From Rhizophagus irregularis (lineage: Eukaryota; Glomeromycota; Glomeromycetes; Glomerales; Glomeraceae), in assembly GCF_026210795.1 (NCBI RefSeq), contig NC_089453.1, positions 2,296,501 through 2,360,500 of the forward strand: a DNA stretch of 64,000 nucleotides. The letters run 5' to 3'. The notes beneath the pieces were generated by a model. The model was not told where the DNA came from. It worked only from the letters and a program-made list of their open reading frames with translations, and did not search any database. Every line of letters begins with the position of its first letter. Positions within the stretch are counted from its first letter, which is position 1. The translations under genes and the position numbers were made by a program. Positions 46,751-58,804 of this stretch are shown here, in pieces.

Positions 46751-47706
46751 TTTGTCCTCGTAACTTAACTGTTAAGGACATTTTTGTCTTAATAAATTTG
46801 AGGACATTTTTGTCCTCATAATTTTAAGAACATTATTGTCCTCATAATTTTGATTATATCGCTGTTCTCATAATTTAAGGATATTTTTGTATTTGTAATT
46901 TTGATGATATTGCTATCCTCATAAATGAATTTGAGGACATTTTTGTCCTCATAGTTTTGATGATATTGTTATACTTGTAATTTGAGGGCATTTTTGTCCT
47001 TATAATTTTAATGATATTACTGTCCTTATAATTTGAGGATATTTTTGTCTTCACAATTTTGATGATATTATTATTCTTGTAAATTTGAGGAATTAAGGAT
47101 ATTTTTGTACTTGTAATTTTGATGATATTGCTGTCCTCATAATTTCGAGGACATTATTGTCTTTGTCCTTGTAAATTTGAGAACATTTTTGTCCTTGTAA
47201 TTTTGATGATATTGCTGTCCTTATAATTTGAGGACATTTTTGTCCTTGTAATTTTAATGATATTGCTGTCTTTATAATTTGAGGATATTTTTGTCCTTGC
47301 AATTTTGATATTGTTGTTCTTGTAAATTTAAGGAATTGAGGACATTTTTGTTCTTGTAATTTTGATGGTATTGCGGCCCTCATAATTTGAGGATATTTTT
47401 GCCCTTACAATTTTAATGATATTATTATTCTTGTAAATTTGAGGAATTAAGGACATTTTCGTACTTGTAATTTTGGTCCTCATAATTTAAGGACATTTTT
47501 GTTCTCATAATTTTGATGATATTACTGTCCTCATAATTTTGAGGACATTTTTCATTTTTGTCCTCATAGTTTTGATGATATTGTTATCCTTGTAATTTGA
47601 GGACATTATTGTCCTTGTAGTCTTGATGACATTGTTGTCCTTGTAAATTTTGAGGAAATTGTTATTCTTGTAAATTTGAGACATTTTTTTTGTTCTCATA
47701 ATTCAT
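46751..47706. repeat. large minisatellite of about 50-bp units
   Basis: The unit is TTTGAGGACATTTTTGTCCT, then TGTAATTTTGATGATATTGC and TGTCCTTATAA, about 51 bases, in roughly 18 imperfect copies. Within each unit GAGGACA and TGTCCTC form a small hairpin. Because the unit is near a multiple of three, long minus-strand frames open by chance (for example 47383-47093, repeating QGQKCPQIIRTAIS). I do not call these genes. Confidence 0.9.
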
Positions 47707-48127
47707 ATTTTTTTGTATTGTATAGTGGTAATTTAAAATTAACTTATATTTCATTATTTAATATTTATAATATTAAAATGTAAAATGTATTAATATTATT
47801 TAATGGACACATATATACATATATATATATACAAAAAGCTCTAAATATTACATAAAAATAAGACTTTATAAATGTAAAAAATTTTGTTCTTATAAACAAT
47901 CTGTAATGTAAGAAATGTATTAATTAATTTTATGAATATTTAATTAATCATCAAGATTATTATTTTTCTCCATGTTTTTTTTAATGAAAAATTAATTAAT
48001 TCAAATGAATTGTCTTAAATTATAATATAGCAACAGATTTGATCACATGAATTAAACTTAGTTGAGTATTTTATTTATTATTGATTGATATTATTATTCC
48101 TATTGCACTAATTAGTTCACTAATATC
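47707..48127. other. gene-free AT-rich stretch
   Basis: A/T-rich, with a TATATA tract at about 47812-47832. No gene. Confidence 0.45.
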
Positions 48128-48795
48128 CTATTCATTTCGTTCAAATCTAATGTTATAAAGTGAATCCAAAACTTTAATCCTTTCTTCTTCTTTAAGGTTA
48201 GAATAATCCTGAAATTCAACATCTAATAGCCATCTTATAACTTTATATGGAGTTTGTGTTTTCCATCTTTTATATGGTATAATATTACCTTTTACACCTT
48301 GTTCTATAATATAATCACAGTAAATTTTTATTTTTAAATTTAAAATTGAATTAAAATTAATTGAATATTACCAAACATTTCCTGCGAAATAAATCTTACT
48401 TTATTTCTTGTTTCAATGCTATCAGGTTTTGAAATATTAATATCAGATAGATTAAAAGTATGTCCAGTTTCAGATTCATCTGGTAAAATTTCAGATGACT
48501 TAGTTTCAGCAACAGATTTGATTATTCCTTCATTTTCTTATATACAGAATAAATACAGGTTGAATTTATTTATTGTTAAAAAGTCAAATGTAATTAATAT
48601 ATAATAATATATGAACATCATATATCTTTTTTTAAAAATAGAGAAACAATGAAATGGAATGATTTCATCACTTTAAGTTGCTATAAGTCTGATAAAATTC
48701 TTCCCAATATTTGATCCAAACCTAACATATATTCATGTATTTTATAAATATTTACCACTTAAGTCAGAATCTAAGTCAAAGTTATTATTTTCCAT
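48128..48795 (-). CDS. small three-exon gene, 126 residues, unknown function
   Basis: Exons 48795-48756, 48536-48372 and 48303-48128 have GT/AG borders. Phase-1 joins at both introns give exactly 127 codons including the stop. The N-terminal half is acidic and Ser-rich, probably disordered (MENNNFDLDSDLS; ETKSSEILPDESETGHTF). The C-terminal half is compact and mixed charged/hydrophobic (VRFISQEMFEQG; PYKRWKTQTPYKVIRWLLDV; KEEERIKVLDSLYNIRFERN). No signal peptide or membrane helix. I do not recognise the family. The exact frame sum over three exons argues for a real gene. A decayed gene upstream on the same strand (50830-49019) may have been a neighbour of the same kind. Confidence 0.6.
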
Positions 48796-49018
48796 CTCAA
48801 TGAAGCCAAAAAATAATGTGTAACAATGCCAATAATATAACATGTATATAAATTTGTTAGTCAGTCAGGTGATAAAACATTATTTAAAAAAATTATATAT
48901 CTTTGACAAATTTATAGTATTATTCCACCAAATTTTATTAATTTTATTTAATAACAAGATAGAATAAAACAAAAAGAGAAAAGTACATGCAAAAAAATAA
49001 ATAAAATGACTAATTACT

Positions 49019-50830
49019 TTAATTTGCAATATCACTTTCATTACTTTCACTATCTTTCATATCTAGATCCATATCATCTTCTTGCATATTAGATTTTTGA
49101 AATAAATTTTTAATCATTCCCGATTATAAATCTGTTGAAAAAAACATCATAATAATAATCTGTAACTTCAAAATTTGAAATATTAAGACCAGTATTAACA
49201 AGTTGATCAAATGTAATCCCAATATTAATTAATTTATGTATTCTAAAAGCACTTTTCTTTTGTTGCTATTCAGATCTAGTATGAATACCTAATTTGATGC
49301 ACATAAAGTTTCATTCAAATATACTTTGTTCTCTCTCATCATTTGGATATTTTCCACTGAAATGATATGTAAGTCATTATAAATATAAACAAGTGACATT
49401 TGATGATAAAGCTTATAAGCTTTAGTAGCAAGCTCAAATTGTTTTGAATGATTTTTTTGATCAACTCACTGTGTAATTCTTTCCTTGGCAGAATCTTCAT
49501 CTGTAATTTGAATTGGTTCTGAGGTAATAACTTTTAAAGTCTGGTTAAAATTTGTGTGAATTTAGTAGTCTTTGATTTCTATTAAATGGTTTTTACTACC
49601 AAACTATTTAGATTTTTTCCAAAATTAGAATATTTTTTTCTTTTCTCACTTTCTTGTAATTCTGTTATTTAATTTAAAAAATTTGATCAAATTATAAAAT
49701 TAAGATAAATTTATAATTATCAATATTTTAATATTTGCCATTTACCTTTGTTAGCAATAATTTTTTTCTCAAAATTTTCAACTACCATATCTTAACCTTT
49801 TTAATATAAGAATATAGATTGATTAATTATGGTAAATTTATAGTATCAATATTTTTTAATAAAACAAATAAATTAATATAAGTTATATAAATAAATATTA
49901 TTGCTACTTGAAATTCTTACCTTCTTCCTTTTTTTTGTAAGAGTTATTAACTTTATTAATCCAAAGTTTAACAAGTGAATGATATTAACTAAACTTATCC
50001 CAGATTGTATAAGAAGGTAATGTTTTTTCTGCCCATTGTAATTCTTCTATTTCAGTTGATTCTTTAATAAGATCTTCAAAATCAAATTTTTCATAACAAC
50101 GTTTATTTAATGACTCCCAAACATCATCTGGAATCTGGATTGCTTTCTATTGTATATCCCATTTGATGTAGAAACTATTGTTGAAGAGCTTTTTGGTGTA
50201 TTGAATTGGTCAGATTTTCTTTTGAACTTATTGATCTTTTTCTATTTGCAATTAAGAATTTCATTGAATTGAATTAATCTTAAAAAAGTAAAAACTAAAT
50301 CTAATATGCATTTACATTTACCTCAAGATTAAGATTATAAATTTGCAATGAATTTAACTCATCATTAAGTTGCTTATTATTTATTTTTAATTTTTCATAA
50401 GCTTTTTCGGCAATTAGCAAATTTTTCTAATATAAAATTAAATTATAAAGATAAGCTGCTTAAATTAACGTTAATAAACAAGGTTCATTATATATGTACC
50501 CTTACTTGCAATTATTGATCTATTTTCTTTGCATGCTCAACTGAATATTACAATTTTCTTCAAAATCCTAGAAGTTAAATTATTAAAATAATTACCATTT
50601 AATACTTTTATTAAAAAATTACAATATATATATTTAAAATATTAATTATATGAACCTGATCAGTTATAATATAATTGGAATCTTCAAGGTTAACTATTAT
50701 TCTGTCAGAACGTTTACCATAAGAAATATTTGCAATATTATCTGTTATATTTAGTTCTTCTCCAGATTAGCGATAATGCCTTGTTAATTTGATTTACATC
50801 ATCTTCACTTAAAGTAAATACTTCTGCCAT
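49019..50830 (-). pseudogene. decayed multi-exon gene with coiled coil, unknown family
   Basis: Minus-strand coding pieces stand in order. MAEVFTLSEDDVNQINKALS is followed, after a slip, by GEELNITDNIANISYGKRSD and IIVNLEDSNYIITDQ. A coiled-coil exon at about 50440-50320 has IAEKAYEKLKINNKQLNDEL. Next come IQIPDDVWESLNKRCYEKFD and WAEKTLPSYTIWDKFS before a stop. Further pieces are ELQESEKRKKYSNFGKNLNS, TSEPIQITDEDSAKERITQ before a stop, KQFELATKAYKLYHQMSLVY and SAFRIHKLINIGITFDQLVN. An acidic end MQEDDMDLDMKDSESNESD reaches TAA at 49019. Several in-frame stops and slips make it a pseudogene. From memory, similar proteins occur in many copies in Rhizophagus; their function is unknown. Confidence 0.65.
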
Positions 50831-52501
50831 ATTTTTAAAATCTGAAATTTAATTTAAATAAAATTTTTATCAATAATACAGACCTGCTCATAAGAAAAAA
50901 GCTACTCTTAAGAAAAATAAAGTCATAGTATTTCCTTTTAAAAATTTTTGGTTTTATGTATATAATGCATGTCCACAATACAAAGTATAAAGCTTACCAG
51001 TTTAACATTTATTTTGAACTTTTGGTCAAATAGAGCAAAAAAAAAAAGATAGACGTGATGTTTATTTATATTCTTAAATGTTTCACAAAATGATACATAC
51101 GGAGCAGTACGCACCTGTGATAAAAATAGTTTACTATTTTTAGTATTGAAAAACGCGTTTAACTCAAAACGCGTTTAACACACTATTTTAGTATTGAAAA
51201 CCGTGTTTAACTAGATAGATAACAGATAACAAACTTGTCCCAGATTTATTTGAGACGGATGATACTAATATTAAAGTTAGTTTTTTTACTTCAAATCACC
51301 GGGGGTGATCATCACCGTTGGCCAGAATTATCAATTTTTACCGGCGCTATATTTTTTAATGCTGGTCGATCGTCATAATTTCAGTCACCGGTGAGCATCA
51401 CTCCCGGTGATAGTTAGAAAAATTCATTGTGATAAATTTTCTCACTTTCATAATGCGTCGTATAACGTGCAAAACGACGGCTTAGTCACGTGATTTAATT
51501 GTTGCGTTGACGTTGTTTAAAAACAAGATATACAAACAGTAGACTCTTTTTCGTAATGATAAATTTAACAATAAAAAATTTTAAAAAATTTTCTACATAT
51601 CAAATGCGTATTGTATACAAAAATTAATTTTAATTTTTAAACATAGTTTTGTGTAATTAAAAATTGGTATTGCTGGGTGGCAGAAGTGCAGAACGGTTTG
51701 AAAACTCTTTGGAATATTTTGTCCGTAAATATTCTTTGATGCTTTTGGCATACTTTTTACCAGCATCTTATGGTGTTATATTGAGTATTTTTAAATTTAG
51801 TGGCTTTCAAAATTAATGACGCAAAAATGATCATAATAGAATCGGACGCGTTAATAAGAATTTGTAAATTTTTAGAAATTTTATAAAAATTAAACATAAT
51901 CCGCAAATAAAGAATCAAAATTTAGTATCATTTAATTTAATAATAATAAATTTCTATATAAAAATTAAAATATGATGTTAAATTATTACAGTATATTAAA
52001 AAAAAAAAATTGAATAAAATTATATAAAATAATAAGTTTTTAACTTATACCAACTAATACATTACATAGTCTTTATAGTTTCCCAAAGTTTTGTTCAATC
52101 TAATAATTTATGTCATACAATATCTAACACAGTAACGTTTAATAGAAAATGTACTAATTATTAGACAATTTCATAACTCATAATTATACAATATACAATA
52201 ATAACATCCTATCATCATTATTTGATCTCATAAAATTACTTTTCTTTTAAAGAGCAGCTTTCTTCAGTATGATTTTATTGTGAACCTTTTAAAGTTTAAA
52301 TATCAACTTTTTTTTTAAGGATATAACAACAGGTTTTTCATATAAAAACTTTATACACTTATAAAATGTGTCCAATAAATTGTCAATTTATCCAAATGTC
52401 AAAAAAAAAATTCGACAAAAAATATTAACTTAAATAAAAAATGATCGAAAGATGATCGGCATAATTTTGTTTTTACCAAACACAAGAAATAAAACGGTAT
52501 C
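50831..52501. other. gene-poor stretch with palindromes and a possible coding relic
   Basis: Near 51140-51220 AAACGCGTTTAAC words repeat. At about 51297-51420 there are GGGGGTGATCATCACCG and CACCGGTGAGCATCACTCCC in a foldback arrangement with GGCCAGAATTA. On the minus strand near 51800-51665 a frame of about 35 codons reads GKKYAKSIKEYLRTKYSKEF and NRSALLPPSNTNF, possibly a gene relic. No intact gene. Confidence 0.4.
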
Positions 52502-55165
52502 AGTATTAAATATTTTTTTTTGTCAAAAAGTAAAAGAGTTAATTTTATCAGGATAAAAGTTCTATGAAAATTTTACCATTTACATGTGATATAGACCAGA
52601 GAAAAAATTTTTTTTTTCTGAAAGGAACCTTTAGTCATGAGATCATAACATTGACACAAAATTCTAAGTTAAGGGAAGATTTACAAATGAGATTTAACCG
52701 TCGCTCAATTTTTTTTTTAATTCGATTTTTTCTTTTTTTTAAAAAATATTTTTTTTTCATTATTAATATTATTAAAAATTTACAATTATTGAGTATATTT
52801 GATAAATTATAAGTGTTATATTTTTACTTAGAAAATATTAATAAGATGGATATTTCAAACCAAAATTTAAATACAACTGAGATTACAATAAGAAATAATT
52901 CTAAAACTGATTCTGAAAATTTATGGAAAGATGATGATAATGAATATCAGGTAAAAATATTATAATATAATAAACAATATAAATATTTATTAAAATTTTT
53001 AACCATTTATTTTGATAGTTCCACGCTACAATTTTTTCAACTGATTCAACTACTGAATCAGATGAAACTACTTCCATTCGTAAAAGAGTAAAATTAAATA
53101 TTATGGATTTAGAAAAAAGAAAAAAAGCATACGGAGTATGTGGAGAATGTAATGAACCAGGTACAGGATGGCGTTGGTGTCAACCTTGTAATGCTAAAAG
53201 ATTTAAGGAAAATTTTAAAAATTGGACTAGTGGAAATAAAAATATTGATGAATTAATACAACAATCACAACTTAATGCTTTTCATTTCTCAAAATTTCTT
53301 GAATGGATACCTTTTGAAAAATTTGAAAATGTTACCTATCTTAATAGAAGTGGATTTAGTAAAATTTATTCGGCTTACTGGCCCGAAGGAAATATTGTAT
53401 GTTGGGGTATTGAAAGACAAGAATGGTTCCGAAGTTCAAGAAAAGTTGCATTGAAAAGTTTAAATAATTCATCTAATAATATAAGTAATGATTTTTTAAA
53501 TGAGGTAATTAAAATAAATCTTGCTTTATATTATTATTTGTATTTTAATACATAATTTATTAACAAAATTTGTGATTTTAGATTAAATATTATATTTCAG
53601 GTCATTTTCATGCTACTAATACTGTTAAGTGTTATGGAATAACTCAAGACCCAAATACTAAGGATTATATGATGGTTTTACAATATTTTGAGGGAGGACA
53701 TTTGAAAAATGCTTTAGTGGAAGGTTCAAAACTTGTAATTAAAATAGCATATTTATTTTATATTATAGATGGGCTTTTAGGTATTCATGATGCTGGATAT
53801 ATTCATAAAGATTTTCATCCGGGCAATATATTACATGATAATGATAATGATATACTATCAATTAGTGATTTGGGAATGTGTCAACCAGTAAATGATAATG
53901 AACGAAAAGGAATTTATGGAGTAATACCTTATATAGCACCCGAAGTTTTACGTGGATATCAATATACAAAAGCAGCAGATATTTACTCCTTTGGAATAAT
54001 AATGAATGAAATTATGTCAGAAGAAATTCCTTATAATGATATTCCTCATGATCATTTTTTGGTTGTTAAAATATGTAAAGGATTTAGACCAAAAATTTCT
54101 GAAGATATACCAAAATTAATTGTAGATTTGATTATTAAATGTTGGGATGCTAAAGCAGAAAATAGGCCAACTGCTAAAGAATTACGCCAAACAATTCTTA
54201 AATATGGAGCAGGAATGGATGATGAAAATAGTGAAATTAGGTATCAAATAAAAGAACGTGAAAAAATTAAAGAGAGTAAATCAAAAAACAGAACAAATGA
54301 AAATAAATCTAAAAATCTTCAAACACATCCACAAGCAATTTATACTAGCAGACTTTTAAATTTTGAAAATCTTCCAGAACCAGTTAATTCAACCGGTATT
54401 TATACGTTTAAAAAATTAATATGAAAATATAATTTATTGATTTTTTTTATTTTTTTTAATAGAAACTATTTCATCGTCATCAGCAAATCCGAGTAAGTAT
54501 ATATTTGCATTGTTAAAGATTTATTGTGATTATTATAATAATTTTATTTTCATTTTATTAATAGTTTCTGAATGTTTGGGTTGTGAATCAAATGAATTAG
54601 GTAAGCAATCTGGTTTTAAATATATGAAATTATTAATTTAATTTAATTATTATTATCATTTTTTTTTAAAATAGATCTCAACCAAGACGATGATGAATAA
54701 ATTTTAAGGAGTAAATTTATTTATCGCATCGCCTCTGGGAAAAATTATGTAATGCCAGCCAAAATAGAGAGGGTGACAAAAGGTAGCGATGATATCGCAC
54801 ACGTGATGAATAAATTATTTCAATTTTAAAATTAGTATATTTTAATATTTCTTTTTAATTATATATTATTCCATTTTCTTATACAAATTCTTTTGATTTC
54901 AGTATTTTATTATATTATTTCAGTAAATTTCTTTATAATTTTTTTATTTTTATTACTATATATTAAATGTAGTGACGTGACTTTATTTGATCAAAGAAAA
55001 ATAAAATTTGAACTATAAAATAAATACATCATCATGTCGTATACTATTTTATTCTCTAAACCTTTTTAGTTGTCTATACATATTATTTTAATATTCTTTG
55101 ACTAAGATTTTTAAATATCAAATTCGTACAATAATTGTGCGGAAATTTGATGGATTGGCATGATT
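52502..55165. repeat. segmental duplication, copy 2 (2.7 kb)
   Basis: Partner of 43913-46611, starting at AGTATTAAATATTTTTTTTT and ending at TTTGATGGATTGGCATGATT. Small indels distinguish it. One removes about 25 bases at the end of kinase exon 3. Another removes about 25 bases of a TATATATA tract near the right end. Confidence 0.85.
52846..54700 (+). CDS. TKL-type protein kinase, duplicated gene copy 2
   Basis: Six exons (52846-52950, 53019-53504, 53582-54395, 54463-54492, 54565-54600, 54675-54700) give 498 residues. It closely matches the gene at 44274. Differences of note: the Gly-rich loop reads NRSGFSKIYSA, so the first Gly is Ser 146. The catalytic loop is HKDFHPGN (Asp 274). One residue is inserted before SDLG (Asp 293). 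VALKSL (Lys 181) and APE are kept. A deletion at the end of exon 3 removed the donor used in copy 1. A GTATTT donor at 54396 restores phase and joins to the same acidic tail. The Gly-to-Ser change could weaken ATP binding, but many active kinases of this family have loose loops. Confidence 0.87.
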
Positions 55166-57849
55166 TAATTAATTATTGGCGAAATAGAAAATAACGTGAC
55201 TCCAAAACTTTAGAACATTTGGTACTTTATACAAAAAAAAAAGTTATCTCGATCTTTAATTTCCTATTATTTAATTTTATTTTTATTTTTCAGCTAAATC
55301 AAGTTTTACTGGAAAATGAGATTTTAGTACCTTTCTTTGACTGGATGGGCTAGTTAATTAATTTTGATAACTGGACTTAAAGTGGAACAAACGGTCCAGT
55401 GGAATTAGATATATGAAGTGACAACACTGACAACACCGGGCACAACATGAAATACAAACCTAGCAAAAAACCAAATTTATGTAAAAGAATAAGTTGGTGT
55501 TTAAACTTGATCTAAGTCTCTTATGTATTGTCTTTTATATTTTGATTAAATTTTTTTACTCGATCAATTAATTATTATTTGAATAACTACTAATAAATAT
55601 ATATAAAAAATAACATTTCTTGCATAAAAACTGTATTTATTAAATTATTTACTTTATTCTTCATGCAAATTGTTATTGTTATTTCACAAAGAAAATAATT
55701 CTTCATACGATTTGAAAAAAAACTTAAAAGTACTTTTAAGCTATATCTGATATCACGTGATTTGATTATTAAATTCAGCCCGCACTATGATAAATTCGGC
55801 CAAGTATTTACAGTAGACTTTAAGGTCGATTTTATAATCGCATCATTCGTCATATTTTTAGTAATAAATGATTTAAAAGAGATTTAAAAGAAATTAAAAA
55901 TAATTATTAATCATCGTATTTTTATGACGGCACGCCGCACGCACATTCGATTTTTCTTTGATTAAAGGTAGACACGCGCGTACTGTACAAAATATGCTTT
56001 ATTTAACAATGAAAAATAATCTAGTTTTTTTCCATCAAATCGGAATACCAAAAAAAAAAAATGTATATTAGATCCTACGTCCCTATCCCAATTCATCACT
56101 TCATTTAAAATTTACCAATTATTTGTTTTTGATACAAGTTTTTTTTTTTATCATATTATTGTATATTAACATAATTGTATTCATTTAGATTAAAATAATT
56201 ACAACAATAAAAGAATTTCATTGAAAAATTCCATAACTAAATAATTAAGTCTAACGAACAATAAAAAGAATTTCATTGAAAAATTCCATAAATAGTTAAC
56301 AAATAATGAAAAACCAATAATATTTAAAAAAAAAACGATTTTACTTTTACATAGATAGATATGCAAGCGGAAAAGCAATCATTTGATGCAGTAAATTGTA
56401 CTTACTACTGCGATATACAAGTGGTTAGATACAAGATGATACGATCAACATGCATTGTGTAGACACAACATCGTTTAAAAATTCAAAAGTGGTTAGATTC
56501 AATGTTGCACAAGATGATAATGTAACTACGATCGACATACTGTGATACATTGTGTAGCAGACACATCATTGAAAGAAAAAATAATAAATAATTCAAATAA
56601 GGTTAGAGAAAATTGGAGTACGGGACTATTATCATCAAAAGCCAAAAAAAAACAAAAAAACAAAAAAACAAAAAAAAATGTAACAAGGCTAAAGAATGTA
56701 TACTTTTCTCTGTAAGGAAATTTATAAGCTCGGAATGTTTTAAGTGCATTAATTTTTTTTAAAAGAGTAATGAATAAATGTTCAGATGGATGATATGGGT
56801 GAAGTCTTTAGAAAATATTCAGGGAAATGATTAATGAATAAACATGTAAAGAATTTTTTTTTTTGTAACTTCTAATTGTTGGTTTGATAAATTGGTTAAT
56901 ACTTTTTTTATGGCTTCTTCCCGTATCAATTATTCCAAGATTATCAGAGTTAAAAACTGTAATAGTGAAACAAATATAACGTAAGCTGTGTAACATAAAA
57001 CTTACATGTATCGGTCGTATCTATATATATTTATTTATTTATAGTAATAAATAAAATATTACAGTTAAAAACAAGCAATAACCTTAATATACAGTAACTG
57101 CGGCAAGGATATTTATTGTCAATAATTTCGGATAAATTATTTGATTCATTATATCATAAAGAGAGAAGAGTTCGTATAAATATTTTTTTTTAATGAAAAA
57201 AAAATTACATTACAAAAAATTACATTAATAACTAAAAAAAATTTCTTTGAAACAAATAAAATATTTTATCATAAGAACATGTAAACAAATATAAAATCTT
57301 TTTGTTTTATGTAAATTAAGTAAATTTAATTGAATTTACTAAATTTGTTTTCATGAAAAATTTCAAAGATAGTCGGAGTACGGATTATAAAAACTCCAAT
57401 TAATATTATAAAAAACCTTTATTCATACGTTTGTTTTAATTTTACCCTTTATAGAAATATTTGGAACACGCAATAGGAAGTTTATTCAAAGATTCCGAAA
57501 AAGTCAAACTTGATCGTCAAAGAATTTAATAATTCACTCATTCAAAGATTCCAAAATTGTCGTGACGTAACTGGAAACTTCAAAGATTATCTGAAGTTTT
57601 TGATTGTATAAAAAAAGTAAGTCCTATGCATAATAAAATGTAACCATTATTATTACTGCTTAATAGCAACGTTCATATTATTTTTAATTTAAAAAAATTA
57701 TAACAAATGAGAATAATAATTTCATTAAAGTTTTTTTAAAAAAAATCATAAGATACCTTAAAAAACAAATTTCTTTTTACTTTTTTTTTAAAAAAAAAAG
57801 TTTAATTATTTCATGCCCAATTTATTACAACTCTAAAAAAAAATTCAAA
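55166..57849. other. gene-free AT-rich stretch with small direct repeats
   Basis: A 26-base direct repeat (AAAGAATTTCATTGAAAAAT plus TCCATA) occurs at about 56210 and 56268. Two related units with GTGGTTAGAT-CAA, ACAAGATGATA and CATTGTGTAG stand at about 56420-56575. A CAAAAAAA microsatellite is at about 56645-56678. No gene is supported. Confidence 0.5.
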
Positions 57850-58804
57850 ATGAAATTAAATCATATATCACTTTTTATATCTCTATCGATAATTTTATTG
57901 AGTAAAATCATCAATCATTTTTGAAGAAAACCAACCTTTAACCGCACAAATATCCAGAATGTTCAGTTTAGATTGTTATAATAATAACATTATTGTCGGT
58001 CGAATAGTTCGTAAAGATCCCTCCAAATTACGGTGATTTGAGGAATATTTATCTATTCGTACAATTTATCCCGATGGAACTGTTAAAGGATTTGATCTTC
58101 CTTCAGATACATTAAATATACAATCTTTTAATTTTTGTATTCTTCCAAAATATATAAAAACAAATCCTCTCAGATTTTATTCCGTAAAAAAAAATTTTTT
58201 TGTTAGTAACTTACGTGGAAGCTGATAATATAAACAATCCTCTTACTTATAATGATTGGAGAATGGTTATCGACTTAGATGGAGTAATCCACAGGTAATA
58301 AATAAATTTCCTTTAAATATATATAAAACAATAATACTTACTTAATTCCTTTATAGTAAAATTAAGCTGGGATCATCGTATGTTAATATCGCTTCTAAAG
58401 AATGGAAGACCAGGTCAAGATTCCATCACGCTAAATGTTTATCGGGATTTATCTAAATTGCTCCTATAACAAATACTACTGGTTATTCCTTACAGAAATT
58501 TAAAATGTAATTTATCCTAATAAATTTCTAAATTTTAATTATAGAAACTAAGATAAAAATTAATTTTAACATTCAAATATTTCCTTTTTTAAGCGATGAA
58601 AATGGAGTAATACAACAGATTGTAGAAACTGTAAACATATATCTTACAGGCCACCCGCTTGAGACGGTTGCAACGATGGACGGAGGATATGCGCTTATTC
58701 ATCCTAATAATACGGGTTCAACAACCTTTTCAATAACTCCTCTTACCCACAATTTGGAATTTACTGCTTGTTGGCTCAATATGGTTAAAAAATATTTATT
58801 ATAA
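57850..58804 (+). pseudogene. decayed secreted-type protein of a multicopy fungal family
   Basis: A start MKLNHISLFISLSIILLSKI looks like a signal peptide. After a slip the frame continues with QPLTAQISRMFSLDCYNNNI, IVGRIVRKDPSK, a stop, then EEYLSIRTIYPDGTVKGFDL and LNIQSFNFCILPKYIKTNP. Another slip leads to LVTYVEADNINNPLTYNDWR and VIDLDGVIH, then a donor near 58293. Further pieces are KIKLGSSYVNIASKEWK and DENGVIQQIVETVNIYLTG; the last reads ATMDGGYALIHPNNTGST and ends at TAA 58804. From memory this matches a large family of Rhizophagus predicted proteins of unknown role. Stops and slips show that it is inactive. Confidence 0.65.

Noticed and set aside
47093-47699. minus-strand repetitive frames (QGQKCPQII units)
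   Set aside because: Minisatellite translation; frame breaks between neighbouring units argue against selection.
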